A stretch of DNA of 64,000 nucleotides from Lanius collurio. Its lineage: Eukaryota > Chordata > Aves > Passeriformes > Laniidae. Shown piece by piece: positions 1 to 12,649 of this stretch; the stretch's first letter is position 1; each line of letters begins with the position of its first letter. Under the pieces are notes generated by a model that saw nothing but the letters and a program-made list of their open reading frames with translations, did no database searches and had not been told where the DNA came from. Position numbers and translations under genes: made by a program. The stretch spans positions 270,447 to 334,446 of the forward strand of contig JACBWW010000046.1 of assembly GCA_020086605.1 (NCBI GenBank). The letters run 5' to 3'.

Positions 1-27
1 GCTGCTTTCCCAATGTTCCTCTCCCTC

Positions 28-47
28 TTTTTTTTTTTTTTTTTTTT
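28..47. repeat. Poly-T run (T20)
   Basis: An uninterrupted run of 20 T lies directly before the 33-bp tandem array. It could be the reversed poly-A of an old retrocopy or plain slippage; nothing beside it identifies a parent element. Confidence 0.85.
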
Positions 48-180
48 CCTTTTCTGTTGGATTTAGCTTTATTATTTTTTCCTTTTCTGTTGGATTTGGC
101 TCTATTATTTTTTCCTTTTCTGTTGGATTTAGCTCTATTATTTTTTCCTTTTCTGTTGGGTTTGGCTCTATGTTTCCTCT
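48..180. repeat. 33-bp tandem array, about 4 copies
   Basis: Four copies of a T-rich unit begin at about 48, 81, 114 and 147, an exact 33-bp spacing. Each starts with ccttttctgttgg and continues into an attt(a/g)gct(t/c)tattatt segment. Copies differ at a few positions: a/g in the 'ttagct/ttggct' block and t/c in 'cttta/ctcta'. The last copy changes 'ggattt' to 'gggttt' and then diverges. The array abuts the poly-T run, so it probably grew from slippage next to that tract. No coding role is seen. Confidence 0.85.
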
Positions 181-3100
181 TTTAAATGAGCCTCTTGCAG
201 CCTACTGCTGAGTTATTCCACTGCTGAGTGTACTGCTCAAGGAAACACGAAGAAATAAGTAACAGGCTTTCAAATTTCTGATCAAGTTTAATGTTAAATC
301 TTATTATTCAGCCACATAACTTTGTTACCCTTCAGTTATAAATGTTTTATTTTCTGTTTAAGTATTTATTGGCAAAAACATATTTATACTCAGAGAAATG
401 TACCACGGTGGCAGTGATGTCGCAGTTGATTTCCAAAATAATTTCAAGCCTGCAGAAGCTGGCGTGTAAAAGATGTCCTATTCCAAGTCATCCTAAATCC
501 AAGATTTTAAATGATGCCCAGCTTCCAGACCATGATAATGAGTAAAGACAGCTGAGCCAGGACAGATGTGTTGCTTCCTGGTCCAGAGTGGCTGGGTGCT
601 GGCAGCTCTGCCATTTAATGCAGGGGAAATCTTGCCACACAAAGGCAAGGAAATTCCAATCTTCTAGAAATATCTACTTGGGCTGTTGTGAAAGGATTTT
701 AAATGCACAATCCATCATTTCTGTGGGAAATTTGGGCTTTATTGCATTGATATTTCCAGACAAACTGTTTTCCATGAAAACTTCCAGGAAGCTCTCGATG
801 CTTTACTGCAATTAAATTCTATTTATGGTGGGTTATTATTTCCTGCCCAGTCAGTCCTCACTGAGGTTATTCAATTATGGGTGGTCACTCTGTGTTTTAA
901 TAATTCTTTCTAGATTTATATTTCAGCATGAGACTTAAGATGGCTTGAACTAAACCTCATTTATTAAAGGTAAACTTAACAGCACAAGGTATGTTAACTT
1001 ATAAATGTGAAGAGTTCCAGGAAAGAGAAGATCACTGGGGATTGTAGTAGTAACTTATCTTGTAGATCGACTGCCATTGATGACTTCACCACTCCCTAAT
1101 CAATGTGCCACAGGAAACAGCCACATGTGTGACTGTAGTTTATCTTTGTTTTCTCCTTCTGCTATTAAACCATCAATATAATTGTCAATAAAGGAGCTGG
1201 CCACTCATTGGAAAGCTCCCATCTATAGTATAGATAGCAGAGAATGTTCCTGAAAAAAGCCACTGGTCTCCCAGCAGCATTAAAAGTTGAGTTTCAGAAA
1301 GCCATGTAAGCATTTTGCAGTTTTTCCACAGTAGGACCAAGCTTTGTAGGGACAAGGTCACCCCCATGCCCTCAGTGGAAGGGGAGTGCCCAGCTGCTTG
1401 GGGAACAAGAATTACAGGGCTTTTTTGCTGCCTAATTAGCAATATTACTTTATATTTTGCACATCCCTCTGCATGTGTTTGGAAGAAGTCTGCAGGGAGC
1501 TCATTATGTTCCCAGCCTTGTAGTTATAGGCTTGCAAAGCTGTACCTTCAGGGGGGTGGGAGGTGCAGGCACTTGAAGGAATTCCACATCCACAATGAAA
1601 CACTGCTGAAAACTTGTAGGAGCTCTGTAGGATGTCTCCTGTGGGGCATGCTTTATCCTGCCTTGTGTGTTCCTGCAGAGAAGCTGTCCAGATGAATCTT
1701 CTTGACATATTTTCACTTTGAGATAATGGCTGAAGGCAGAATTTTGGCTCCGATGTCATCTGGTAATGAGTCTCTAATCAATGAATGGGTTTGGGGAGAA
1801 AAAGGAGACAATGAAACCTTGCTTATCACCTCCTTGGTGTGATTTTTCAGAGCCCAGTGTGGTTCCAGTTTCTATCAGTTCAGTGTGGGGGTTTTTATTT
1901 TCCCCCTCTTTGGTGGAGCGTGGGTGAGATGACAGAATGCCATTCCCAGCTCTCTGCTGTGCCAACACACTCCAAGCAAGACAAGGAGCTTTCAAAGAAA
2001 GGATGTAGGGCAGGAGCTTATGAAACCCCTCTGAGGACAATAACATGAACATTTGTTGCAAGAATTGCTCTCGGAGTCCAAACTCCCTTCTCTTTGAGCT
2101 TTCTTCTTCTGAAGGCTGCATCCCTAAATCAGAAAAGACGGCCCAACATACCTTGTGGAATTATTTTGTGTAACCAAGATAAACAGTTTAAACTGAAGGA
2201 AGTATTGTGCCATTATTTCCTGGCTGTGGTGGAGCTGTGCCAGAAGCTGCTCCTCAAAAGTTCTGTTAATCTTTACTCAGTGGGGACGTCACTGTGCTCA
2301 AGTTGATCAGCACTTTAAAGAGAATTATTAGTCAGAGGCTTATAAAAAGATGCAATACTTTCCCCTGTGGATGAACTGCACCTTTTTTACTCTCACTACC
2401 ACAGATTCTGGATTTGTGTGACCATTTGTGGGCACACACTGCACCCCCTTATGCTGTGGAAAAAGTCTAATTTAAGTGATCACAGACATAAAATGGTGTT
2501 GTCAACACACCCTTCACTGAGATACAATGCACAGACCCAAGGATAATCCAGAATTAACAGGACAGTTTCATTTAATGGAACCTAGTTTGCAAAAGAAGAG
2601 TTTTTAACAGTTGCAATTGAAATGCTGACATTCATATATTTTTGGGGAGTGTAAATGACACCAGCAGCCCTGATAGCTGTCTAGTAGGAATCCAGATAGT
2701 TGATAAGGAAAATGTGAGTAGCAGGTGACATTTAGCTCTCCCTTAGACCACCTGCATACCCCAGGACTGAAAAATTCACTAATCAGGTAACACCCAGCGT
2801 TGCTCCTGGAAGATGCTTATTGAGCTTTAGGGGAGAAAAATGAAAATTTATCCACGTAGGGAAAAATAATTGCCACAAATCTGTTTTGTTTGCTCACAAA
2901 TCATTTGATTTGGGCCTGATCAGCCTTGATATTTTTGGTTTTATTAATATGAAAGACTTCTGTGGGGTGTAGAATAGTTGGGGAAGCTGGTGAGAAATAT
3001 GCTGTCACACGATGCCTGAATTATTATGCAGATAAAATTTACCAACTTCCCTCCTCCAGTTTATCTTATTTGGAAAGATCCATGAGAAATAAATGGCTGG

Positions 3101-5574
3101 GTTTAGTGAAAGTAAGTGCTGCTTCATGTGGAATGAGGGTGCTGTCAGCTCTGGATTTACAGCAGGAACCGTTCTCTGCTGAGCGCAGCCACCGCTTCTG
3201 CCCGGCCTTTTCCACTCTGCTCTTCTCATTTGTGCTTTTGAGCCTTTCTCATTTGCCTACGAGCTTGTTTGGTGGTTTTTTTTCCCCCCCAGATAATCTG
3301 GAAGGTGAAGAATGACCAGGCAGAACTCAAATGCCATTTTCTGTTTAATAGCTGATTAAAACCGAGCTGGGCCCTGCCTGGTGCTCACGCACAAACGCTC
3401 TCTCTCAGCTTTCTGAAATTGAGTCATAATTGCTGATGCCAAAAGCTGTCAGTACAACAGGATAGAAAGCAGTCAGCTCTTCTTAGTGTTACATAAAGTT
3501 GTCATCTTGGAAGAATGAGCAATGATAAAGAACTGTTGCAGTGCTTCTGCCCATTTTCGCAGTAAACCCTGCTGTTCATGTTGCTTGTGTTGGTCTCTTT
3601 TATAATATATTAATTTTCTCCTCTAAGGAAAGAATTCAAAACAAAGCAATAAGAATTTGAGCACAATTTGTAGGGGAAATAAAGCTGCATTTTTAGAAAT
3701 ATTTATGTCAAACATGCTCGTTCCTGCATGCAGTATAATAATGTATAAAAATAGTTCAGATTTTCATGTAAAACATGAAATTGAATGGGCTGTTTTTACC
3801 ATGGCAAGCATATTAGTAGCATCTAGCTGTACATTTAAAGGAAAAAACTCTGTAAAACGTTCTTAGCTCTGTATGTAATACATATATTTACAACACAAAA
3901 TGCTGACTTCCCTAATCATGTGTGATTTAGTGGGTAATATAAGGCATATTAATATTTATAGTGTTTGAAATCTCGACAGAGAATGCTCACTGGCTTCTGC
4001 AGTATCGATGTTTTCAAGTGGACAACAGCGTGCCTACTCTGAGAACTCATTTCTTTGCTTTCTCATTAACATTCAAATTACTTGTAGGATGATTATTAAT
4101 GAGAATGGACATTGCACAATCTAACTGCAGCCACTTTTGCTTTTCAGCAAGCAGTAATTTACTTCTGGCTCTCTGTAACCTACAAGGTGGTGCTTCTGAA
4201 ATTCTGCATTTCATAGCTGGAGCTGAAAATCAGCCCTCAGAGTCCCAGCATCTGTGGCAACACGTGCTCATGCATTCATTTGCTGAGTCAATGTTCCAGT
4301 TTTCTGATTCACCTCTTTCACTGAGGGCATAACAGCTTTTCTGAAGCTGCTCTGCACCAGAACTGCCTGCTTTCTCCACCAGTGACTCATTGTTGTGTGC
4401 ATTATGCTTTAAAAACTTCACAGTGGACAACCTGTGCCCATTAAATAGACATAACTTCCTAGGGTTGCTCATCTGCCTCCTCATGCTGTTACTTTTCTGT
4501 TGTTATCTGACTGCAGCTATCAACTCTATAGACATTAGGGTAAAAAAATATGTTCAGCTGACACACCAGCAGAAATCCACCTGACTGCAGGCTCTGTAAA
4601 TCTGCCTTATAAATGCCTCTTGCCTTTATAAAATACTGAGCAAAATGGAAAATGGGCAAATTCTTCTGCAAGGCAAGAAATGCTAAAGCAGAGGGGAGGA
4701 AGGCTCAGAGAGAAAACACTGGATGTGTGAGTTTACAGGAGCTGAGACTTTGGAAATTAAATAGGAAAACAGAGACAAGTGTGTTAGAGATGGCAAATTC
4801 TCCACATGGAAATTATTTATTACATTCACACCATGGCAAACCAGTTTGCATCCAAAGTGCCTGACTTTCAGCTGTGGGCTGTTCTTCCTGTGTGTATCAA
4901 GTTGCACAAATAATATTTAAGTGATGCTTTTTTGTGGATTTACATTTGTTTTTTTTCCCCAGATAAGCAAAATGATGGAGACTGGCCACCACAAATTTCT
5001 TTCAACTTTGTAAGTATCCAGGTTATGTTTGATAATTTGAAATTTAGATTTTGTGTCTGGGCAAATCACAAGTTTGGAAGCAGAAGAGAGTGGTTTCTGT
5101 GTATAATTAACCCCATTGCAAATATCATTAGTTACAATTAGATCAGACATAAGAAATTAATTATCCTCAGCATGGGAACTTTGACATAGTCAGTAGTTTT
5201 GGAGATAAAGTAATGAAAATCTGGAAAAATTAATAGCCTTGCTCTGTAGTACCTGGGAGGAGATGGATGTTGGGATAACAATAATATCTCACTTTTCCTT
5301 ATGAACACAGTTTGGCTCAATACTGTGTGATTCCCTAATGAGAGGAACCTGGTTGGGCTCAGTACTTTGTACTCCACAGAGCCACCTCTCCAGACTTTCC
5401 TAAGGCAAAGGTTTGTCCTGGCATTCTGCTGTTTCCTGGATTAAATGAGCCTGGGGTTTATTTAATCCAGGGCACTTCATCACAGCCCTAAACCTGCTGT
5501 AAACTCGTGTTCCCAGGCAGGCTCCTGTGCTGGTGCCACTGTCCCTCCTTCCCCCAGCCCGAGGGAGAGCTTCT
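181..5574. other. Non-coding stretch, no gene seen
   Basis: About 5.4 kb of mostly unique, AT-rich sequence. The longest open frames (126 codons at 1315-1695 plus, 117 codons at 2962-3315 plus) overlap open frames on the other strand, have no recognisable domain and no convincing splice or promoter context. No CR1 tail, LTR end or microsatellite was recognised. The part at about 3,600-4,000 is AT-rich, unique and free of repeats, and could be conserved non-coding DNA, but the single sequence cannot show this. Confidence 0.6.
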
Positions 5575-5836
5575 GGAAGGGGAATCCAGGGCTAGGCTGA
5601 GTGCTCCACCCTTGGGTGCTCCAAGGAAGGGGAATCCANTCCAGGGCTAGGCTGAGTGCCCCACCCTTGGGTGCTCCAAGGAAGGTAAATCCAGGGATAA
5701 GGTGAGTGCTCCACCCTTGAGTGCTCCAAGGAAGGTGAATCCAGGGATGAACTGAGTGCTCCACCCTTGGGTGCTCCAAGGAAGGTGAATCCAGGGATCA
5801 GCTGAGTGCTCCACCCTTGGGTGCTCCAAGGAAGGT
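5575..5836. repeat. 50-bp minisatellite, at least 5 copies, truncated by a gap
   Basis: Five copies of a unit built on 'ggtgaatccagggat..gctgagtgctccacccttgggtgctccaaggaa' lie head to tail with a 50-bp period. The second copy is about 5 bp longer and contains an ambiguous base at 5639. Copies vary in the 'gggct/gggat' block and at a few single bases ('gtgccc' for 'gtgctc', 'ttgag' for 'ttggg'). The array runs into ten Ns, so its real length is unknown. The unit is not a multiple of three, and the open frames across it are by-products. Confidence 0.9.
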
Positions 5837-5846
5837 NNNNNNNNNN
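5837..5846. other. Assembly gap (10 N)
   Basis: Ten unresolved bases at the right-hand edge of the 50-bp minisatellite. The sequence after the gap is unique, so the missing DNA is most likely more array copies. Single ambiguous bases also occur at 5639, 6261 and 7963. Confidence 0.95.
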
Positions 5847-7891
5847 AATCCTTTAGCTGCATACTGTATGTAACTATTGCCTTCTCTGTGTAATTCCAGA
5901 TTTTAACTAAACAATGTGCTTTGCTTCTGTCACAGTCAGGATGTCAGTTGGATTCTGAGCTGTGACAGCCCCACATTCAGGGTGCTTCTGTCTCGTTTGT
6001 CACTCCAGATCCTGTCCTGCTTTAGCACACCCTCATTTGTTTGTACTGGCAGAGCTGATGGGGAGGGATCATTAACAGCAGAGCAAAACCATCTTGAAAA
6101 ATGCTATCTTGAACTTCCCATGTGCTGCTTAATCTGTCATGCAGATTTGGATATTAGAGGCTGGAGAACAAGTTCTCTGAGCAAAATTATTTCCTGATCA
6201 AATCTGTCCCACAGTTATGGCAAATCTGCACATCCCAGGGGCTGTGGGACCTCCTCCCATNCCCCAAGACACTACTGTACTGAAATGGGCTCTGGGAGTG
6301 TCTGAAAAACCCCACTGATGTGAGGAATAAAACAACAGGGCAATGCTGCTGGAAGGCTACTTTAAATACTTGTCTCTGAAAGCAGAGTGTCAGTCCATCT
6401 TGGCATTAAAATGGGGCATTTCCTATTTGGTGGGGTTTCTCTGATTGTTGGCAGTTAAACTGTGATGACTGGGATCCATCAGCACTGGGGGAGTTAAACC
6501 AAGTGCAGTGAGCTCTGGGGAGAGCCCCGGAGCCCCAGGTCAGTGCCAGGTTGTTACAGCATTAGAGAATGTCGTGGTGGGAGCTGTTTTATGTCAGAAG
6601 GAGTTGCAGAGTTAAGTAGGATAACATTGCTGTGTCAGGAGAGTGGGACAATGGATGTGTAGCAGCTGTTATTAGACACTGTAAGTACAAAATAAATCTG
6701 TTTCCAAGAACACCATTGAGAATGAGAAAAAGAGAGAATTATCCCTTGCTGGTAGATTTTAGCAGAGTGGTTTAAGCTGCTTTCCTCCTCCTTTCTGTTT
6801 CTCAGGAGCTCTCCAGAAAAGGGGCTCTTACAGAGGTTGTTAGCTTGGCAGGAAAAGTCAGGTGTCCAATTTTTGTTAAGCTTGTTTTTACTCATGAATC
6901 AGTGCACTGCATTTATGGCAAATAAACTGGCACTTGTGGCAGATTTGCACAGCATTTGCTCTTGATAAAAATGCTGATTTTGCCCAGTGTTCTGGAACCT
7001 CCAGAAAACTGGAGGCAAAAGGACTCCCAAGATACTTGGATGTCTCTGCTGGTCTATTTGTAATTTTTACTACTTTTTAATTGATATCTGTCCGTATCAA
7101 TGTTTAGCTACTGTGCTGTTGTTCTTTATCCACTGCTCTCCCTCATTTCCAGAAACTGGATGTATGAACTTGCAGTAAACCTTCCCAGTGACTACCCTGG
7201 AAAGAACAGTGAGTTCCATGTGAAAAGGCATTGAAATCAGTTCATGTGATGCTCACCTTTGGGCTCCCCCTTCCCACAGGAACACACCAGAAGACAAAGT
7301 CCATAATTAAGTTAACTAAGCTCAAATTTGTCTTACAATTTTTCCCTTCATTCAAATGGGACATGAATATTTTGTTTCCTAACCAGCACAATTACCCTGG
7401 AGCTCGTGTGGCAGTGTCACTGCAATGACAGCTCCTATCTGTAGTGAAAAATGACAGGATTTGTAAACCAAGGTTGTTTAAAGAAAAGACTCAGTTCTTG
7501 AACAACTAATTCACAGTTAATCAGTGCTGCACTTTGCAGTACACCTCGAATATACCTATTTTAAAACTGATCTGACTGGTCTGCTGAAAGAGACTTTAAT
7601 GGTGTATAACAGGATATTCTGTTTCAGCACCTAACAGAATCCTGTTGATGGTAATTAGAGGATTCTCAGAGACATTCTACACCTTGTAAAACATGATCTA
7701 GTTAAAAAATCAATAGTGATGGGTGGTGGATGTAATGTAATGCTCACCTTGGTGTCAAACTCTCTTATCATGCCTTTGGTTGTCACTTGGGCACTTACTG
7801 TCACCACCCTCTTCCTAATGGAGGCTTTATTTTTTTATGTAGCAGAAGCCACCACTTGTCTCCCTGAATGTGCATTTGCATGGAGTTCTGT
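5847..7891. other. Non-coding stretch, no gene seen
   Basis: Unique sequence between the 50-bp and 18-bp arrays. The short open frames (up to 93 codons) have no recognisable domain. One ambiguous base is at 6261. No mobile element was recognised. Confidence 0.55.
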
Positions 7892-8063
7892 TACATTTAT
7901 AATTATATTTATAGTTATAATTCTATTTATAGTTATAATTCTATTTATAGTTATATTATTTANTAGTTATAATTCTATTTATAGTTATAATTCTATTTAT
8001 AGTTATAATTACATTTATAGTTATATTATTTATGTTATATTTACATTTATATTTATATTTAAT
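7892..8063. repeat. 18-bp A/T-rich tandem array
   Basis: Repeats of an 18-bp unit, ctatttatagttataatt and close variants, run for about 170 bp. They decay at the right into ttatattta-type 6-bp and 12-bp variants. An ambiguous base sits at 7963. Because 18 is a multiple of three, the plus strand translates as a repeated Ile/Phe/Val-rich hexapeptide, which explains the 120-codon open frame starting at 7716. That frame is not evidence for a gene. Confidence 0.85.
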
Positions 8064-11000
8064 TCCATTTATCCTTAGGTTTCTTTAATGGCATCTGGCT
8101 TAAAAAAAAAGGAGAAATGAGTATTTTGTACTCATGAGCATAAGAAAGGAGTCTTGGACTGAAGGCTGACTGGGAAGCTCTCCTGTGGTTTTCATGCTCA
8201 TGAATGTAGCCAGAAATCTGTATATAAATCACTAAAAGGTTTGGTGAGTATTTTAAACACAAGTTTTGGGGCTTTGGTTTCTTTCAGCAGTACAGGGACT
8301 GTGTTAATTTGAGCTCTTGTGACAAGGGATGGACTCAGCAATGTTTGGATGGCAGCAAGCACAGGCCTCTATTTGCACTTGCAGGGAAAATACTGCAAAA
8401 TGTATCTCTAATGCTAAGGATAATATAATCCCTCCTCCCAAAATGAGAAAAATAACTGCCAACATCATAAGTGCTTCTGAACACTTCCAAAATGTTCAGG
8501 AAATCTGCAAATTGTCAGGAAGTTTTAAGGTGTTTTATGGCAGAAATCTTGACATAAGTGTGCTGCAGACATCAACAAGACTAATGCTGGTGTCGTGCTG
8601 ATTTCATTTTCCTTTTGTTGTATAAATATACACAAAGTGCTTTAAAAATATTGGAGGTGATCTGCAGTGGTTCATAAAACCTTGCTGGTTTGCAAATCAC
8701 TGAGATATTTTAACTGCATTGCCTGGTTGTGAGTTAGTGTCTGCAGGCATCTTGCATTATATTATACTTGGAATTGCATCTGAAAGTTGTGGATCTGCAA
8801 TATTGATCCAGAAATTTGGTATTTCAGCTTGAAGGAAAAGAGCAACTTCTGTGTAGGGTCTGTGGAGTGAAATTCTGCTCGGGGTAATTTCACCAGCTTC
8901 TCCTTTGTTCACAAAATGCTGTTTTGTCTTTCCACTGCACTTCAGTGGAAGGAGCTTTATTTAGGCTCTTTGCTTTCAGCTTTGCTTCTGAGATTCTTCT
9001 CTAGTGAATTGTGCCACATCTTTTTGGTACCAAAATGCAGAGACTCTGAAAGAAGCACTGCTTCCTAGTGCATCCATTTATACATTTTATTCACTATATA
9101 TAGACATTCATGGTTGGTAAATATTTGATATGTTGGCAGTTGAAGAAGGTTTCTCTAGAAAGGGTGACTGAAACTGGTGATGATTTTGAATTTCAAGTAA
9201 TTAAATGGTAGTCAAATAATTTAACAAACATTAAATAATCTTACTGAATAAAAAATTTCTAATGTTCAGCAGTTAATGGCCAAGAAAATTTGTTTTCAGC
9301 AGTTTAAGGGCATTTAAAATATTTCAACATTTTACAGCATTAGTGCTTAAATTCTATTACTTAGAATAATAACAGGACATTCAATTTGCATTTCTGTTAC
9401 TTGCATGCCTATAAGATTTCCCTCAGACATTTGGCATGGGACAGCTGAGTGTACCTAATTATCATTCTCAAGATCCAGTAACTGGTTTTTCCCTCCACCC
9501 TCATGCTATATTTACCTTTCATGTGGTGGGTTTAGAAACTCTTATTCTGAGGGCTCACTAATCCATGTTTTAGCAGGGTGGGTTCAAAATGTTCTGCAGT
9601 CACAGATAGTCTTGCCTGGGCGTTTTACATAAAGCAAAGCCAAGTTTATGTAACAGAAACAGAATATGAGATGTATGGCAAACAGTATTTGTGATCCTTC
9701 TGCTCCCAAACTCTGCCCCCTGAACCTTGGATCGTTGTTTCCTTTGGTGCTCCCTGGAGAACATTTCTGCTGTGCCCAGGAGAGCTGGTCCCAAGCAGCT
9801 GGGCCCGTGTGTGGTGAGCCCAGCAGGGTTAGAACCACTTTAAAGCATCTCTCAGCATTGCTGACATGATGAGATTGGAGGACAAAACACATCATGGAAT
9901 GCTGGGCCTTCAGAGGAATGCAAAGTTGGTGCCATGTAACACTTGGGTGATGATAGATAAGCTAATGTGATTGCAGGAAATAAATGTCATCAGCTGCATG
10001 AAGATAGATGGCTTTTCCTGCACTAGCATGCTTTTGCACATAAAATCCTGCCATTTTACCAGTTGGCCCCATTTTTTTGCCAAATAAATTTTATAGTGGC
10101 CATAAATGAAAAGTGTGATGTCTACTTAAGTGTTACAGTGTTAACAGAGGACTTATCTGTGGTTCTCTATAATTGAAATCAATGGCATTGTTACCTGAAA
10201 AGTTGTTTTGTAGCACTGTTACTTGACAGAAATGTTGTTTATTTCCATTTCCTGACATATCTAAAAGTCAAAATATGTGGAATCAGATGCACATGCATCA
10301 TTAGCATGAGGGTGGATGGAATTTTATACTCACAATGCTGCCTTTTGCCATAAATACCTGAAATGGAGATGTGATGTGTTATCCTGCCAGACTGGGACAT
10401 GAGGCTGTCACCTGGAAGGGTGGCAGCGTGTGAGTGGCAATGTCAGCTCGTTCTGTCCTGATAACAGCACTGCCAGGGCACGAGGATTTGCCAGGAGAAA
10501 AGTGTCCATAGCATATTGATGGTATAGAAGAAAGGTAAAGAGTACTATCAAAAGAATTTAAAAATATTAGAGCGGTTTCAGAGGTTTTTTTACTATGAAT
10601 TGGAAAGTATTTCCTCCCATGCACACAAGATAAAGTGAAGGTATATGTTGTAAATATGAAAATTGCTAGGAATTCTGGGCTAAGATGAGTTAACTACCAG
10701 GCCACTACTTTGCACCATATTTGCTAAGTTGATTTGGGGTCCAAAACCAGTTGTCTGAATTTTTTAACAGATATCATGAAAGTCTGCATTTCATCTGATG
10801 CACTGATATCCCAGACTTAATGAAAGCAGCATTTCTAACACTTCAGTGAACAAACCCAATATGCATTCAGATGAAGAATTAAATTACTTTCATTTTTGCT
10901 AAGTACTAGCTATCCTGGACATGTTTGGACAGCTCCTTGCTCTTGTTACTCCCATTTTGGGGAGAAATAGTTCTCATTTTGCTTGTTGTAGCTAATAGTA

Positions 11001-12640
11001 ATTTAACAGGTAGTAGTTGGCGGCATTGGAAAATGGATTTTTTTCTCTAGGTCTCTTACTGTAACTTTCCCCTGTGAAACACCAGGAAAAACATAATTTC
11101 TCTTTTAGTGTCTTCTGGGAATGCCTGGGTGTGGGACACACTGGTAATCACAGGAGTGGTTCCAGCACAAGGGCAGCAGTTTATTCCTCCATGGGATTAT
11201 TCCCAGTTTGTGCCTGTAAATAAGTGAAGCAGTTTTTGGTGAGCACTGATTAGAGCAGTGACAGCTGCACTCCTTGTCCCGTGGTGCTGTCCCTGCCAGG
11301 CTGGCTGTGGTGTTGAGGCCTCACTGCAGGTGTTGTTCTAGAGGACTTCAGTCCTCTCAACTGGCACAACCCCAAAGGAATTATGGAGGTCTTCTCAAAT
11401 GGATTCCATCAGCTTCTGTGGGGATCTCAAGGGGCTGGGTGGCACACCCTGGGCAGTCAGGCTTGGGAAGCTTCTCCTGTCTGCACAGCAGTGGTTGTCC
11501 TCTATAAACACATCAGGAGTGCCCTCAGCAGGGCCTGATTATGTGTGATAAGGAGCAGAGAACACACTTGGTTTTTCAGCTGCATATGCTTTTTAATTTC
11601 CCCCATAAGGAGATCCGTGTGAATGTGCTTTCACACAGCTCGTTGGATTACAGCCCAAACCGTATTTTAATATTGGTGTTCCCGGAGCTGGAGGGGTCAT
11701 CAGTGATGTACTGGGACCCAGTGAGCACTCCAGTTAATGATGCAGAGCGTTCTGGCTTGGCTGGAAAGAGATGTTCCTATTCCCGCAGGAATACAATGCC
11801 GCTGCCTGGCCGCTGATAGTCAGTAGAACATTGCCACCCTTTGGCCAGAAAGCAAAGGCACAGGGCGAGAGGAGCACGTTGTGCGAGCTGGGGACGCTGC
11901 ACAAAACTATTTAAGAGTATATTCACTTGTAATGTGACTGCTTGGCATTGGGAGCCCAGTTGGGTGGAGGCTTTTGGCGTCGTTTGCTTTCATTTAGTGT
12001 ATTTCATACCACGGTGAGGTGTTTAGAGAGAATATATTATGCTACGTACTAATTATGTTTTCCTGAGAACTGAATTGCATATGCATTGTGAAGATAGGAT
12101 GAAGGCTACCATGGTTACCATTGTGCACCCAGGAACTTATTTTATACAGTGCCAATTAATCTGAGGTAATGCTTGAGAGGGAAGAACATTGAATAAGAAA
12201 TGCTAATGTCTCAGCTGAAAGATGGAAATTAGATAGAAAAGCACTGCTTTTATTGGAAATTATATGTCAGGGTCAGCATTTATAAATGAATCCACCTGTA
12301 AGACTAAACCCAACAGTTCTGCTTTACATTAAAAACCCTGCATCTCTCTAGGCCTAATTGACACACAAGACACTGCTGCTTTATCGAGGATATTCTCTCA
12401 ATAGGAATTTTTCCCTTCTCATGATTTGTAACAGCATATTCCTGCAGTTGAGACTATAATTGGGGATTATTGCTGTGTCAGTGCATTTGCAGGATGCAAA
12501 GACATCTAAACCTTGTGCAGGTTACTGTGGCTTAGGACAAATCTTGTGCTTCTGGCCAGAGGTTTCCAGATGGTGGGGCCTGAGCGTGGCACAGCTCTGA
12601 GTGCCCCCTGCTCCTGGCAGCTCCCTTTGGCTCTTGCAGC
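8064..12640. other. Non-coding stretch with AT-rich, CNE-like blocks
   Basis: No gene or recognised mobile element. Three blocks are unique, AT-rich and rich in homeobox-type cores: about 9,180-9,480 (several TAAT/ATTA cores, including taattaaa), about 10,060-10,210 (aaataaattttatag and ggccataaatg) and about 11,990-12,180 (an Oct-like ttgcatatgcatt, a taattatg and a gccaattaat). They resemble avian conserved non-coding DNA, but conservation cannot be judged from one sequence. The longest open frame (103 codons, 9584-9895 minus) is overlapped by open frames on both strands. Confidence 0.5.
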
Positions 12641-12649
12641 GCTGCTGAT

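Noticed and set aside
7716..8078. 120-codon hydrophobic, membrane-like frame
   Set aside because: The Ile/Phe-rich part is the translation of the 18-bp A/T array and includes an ambiguous base.
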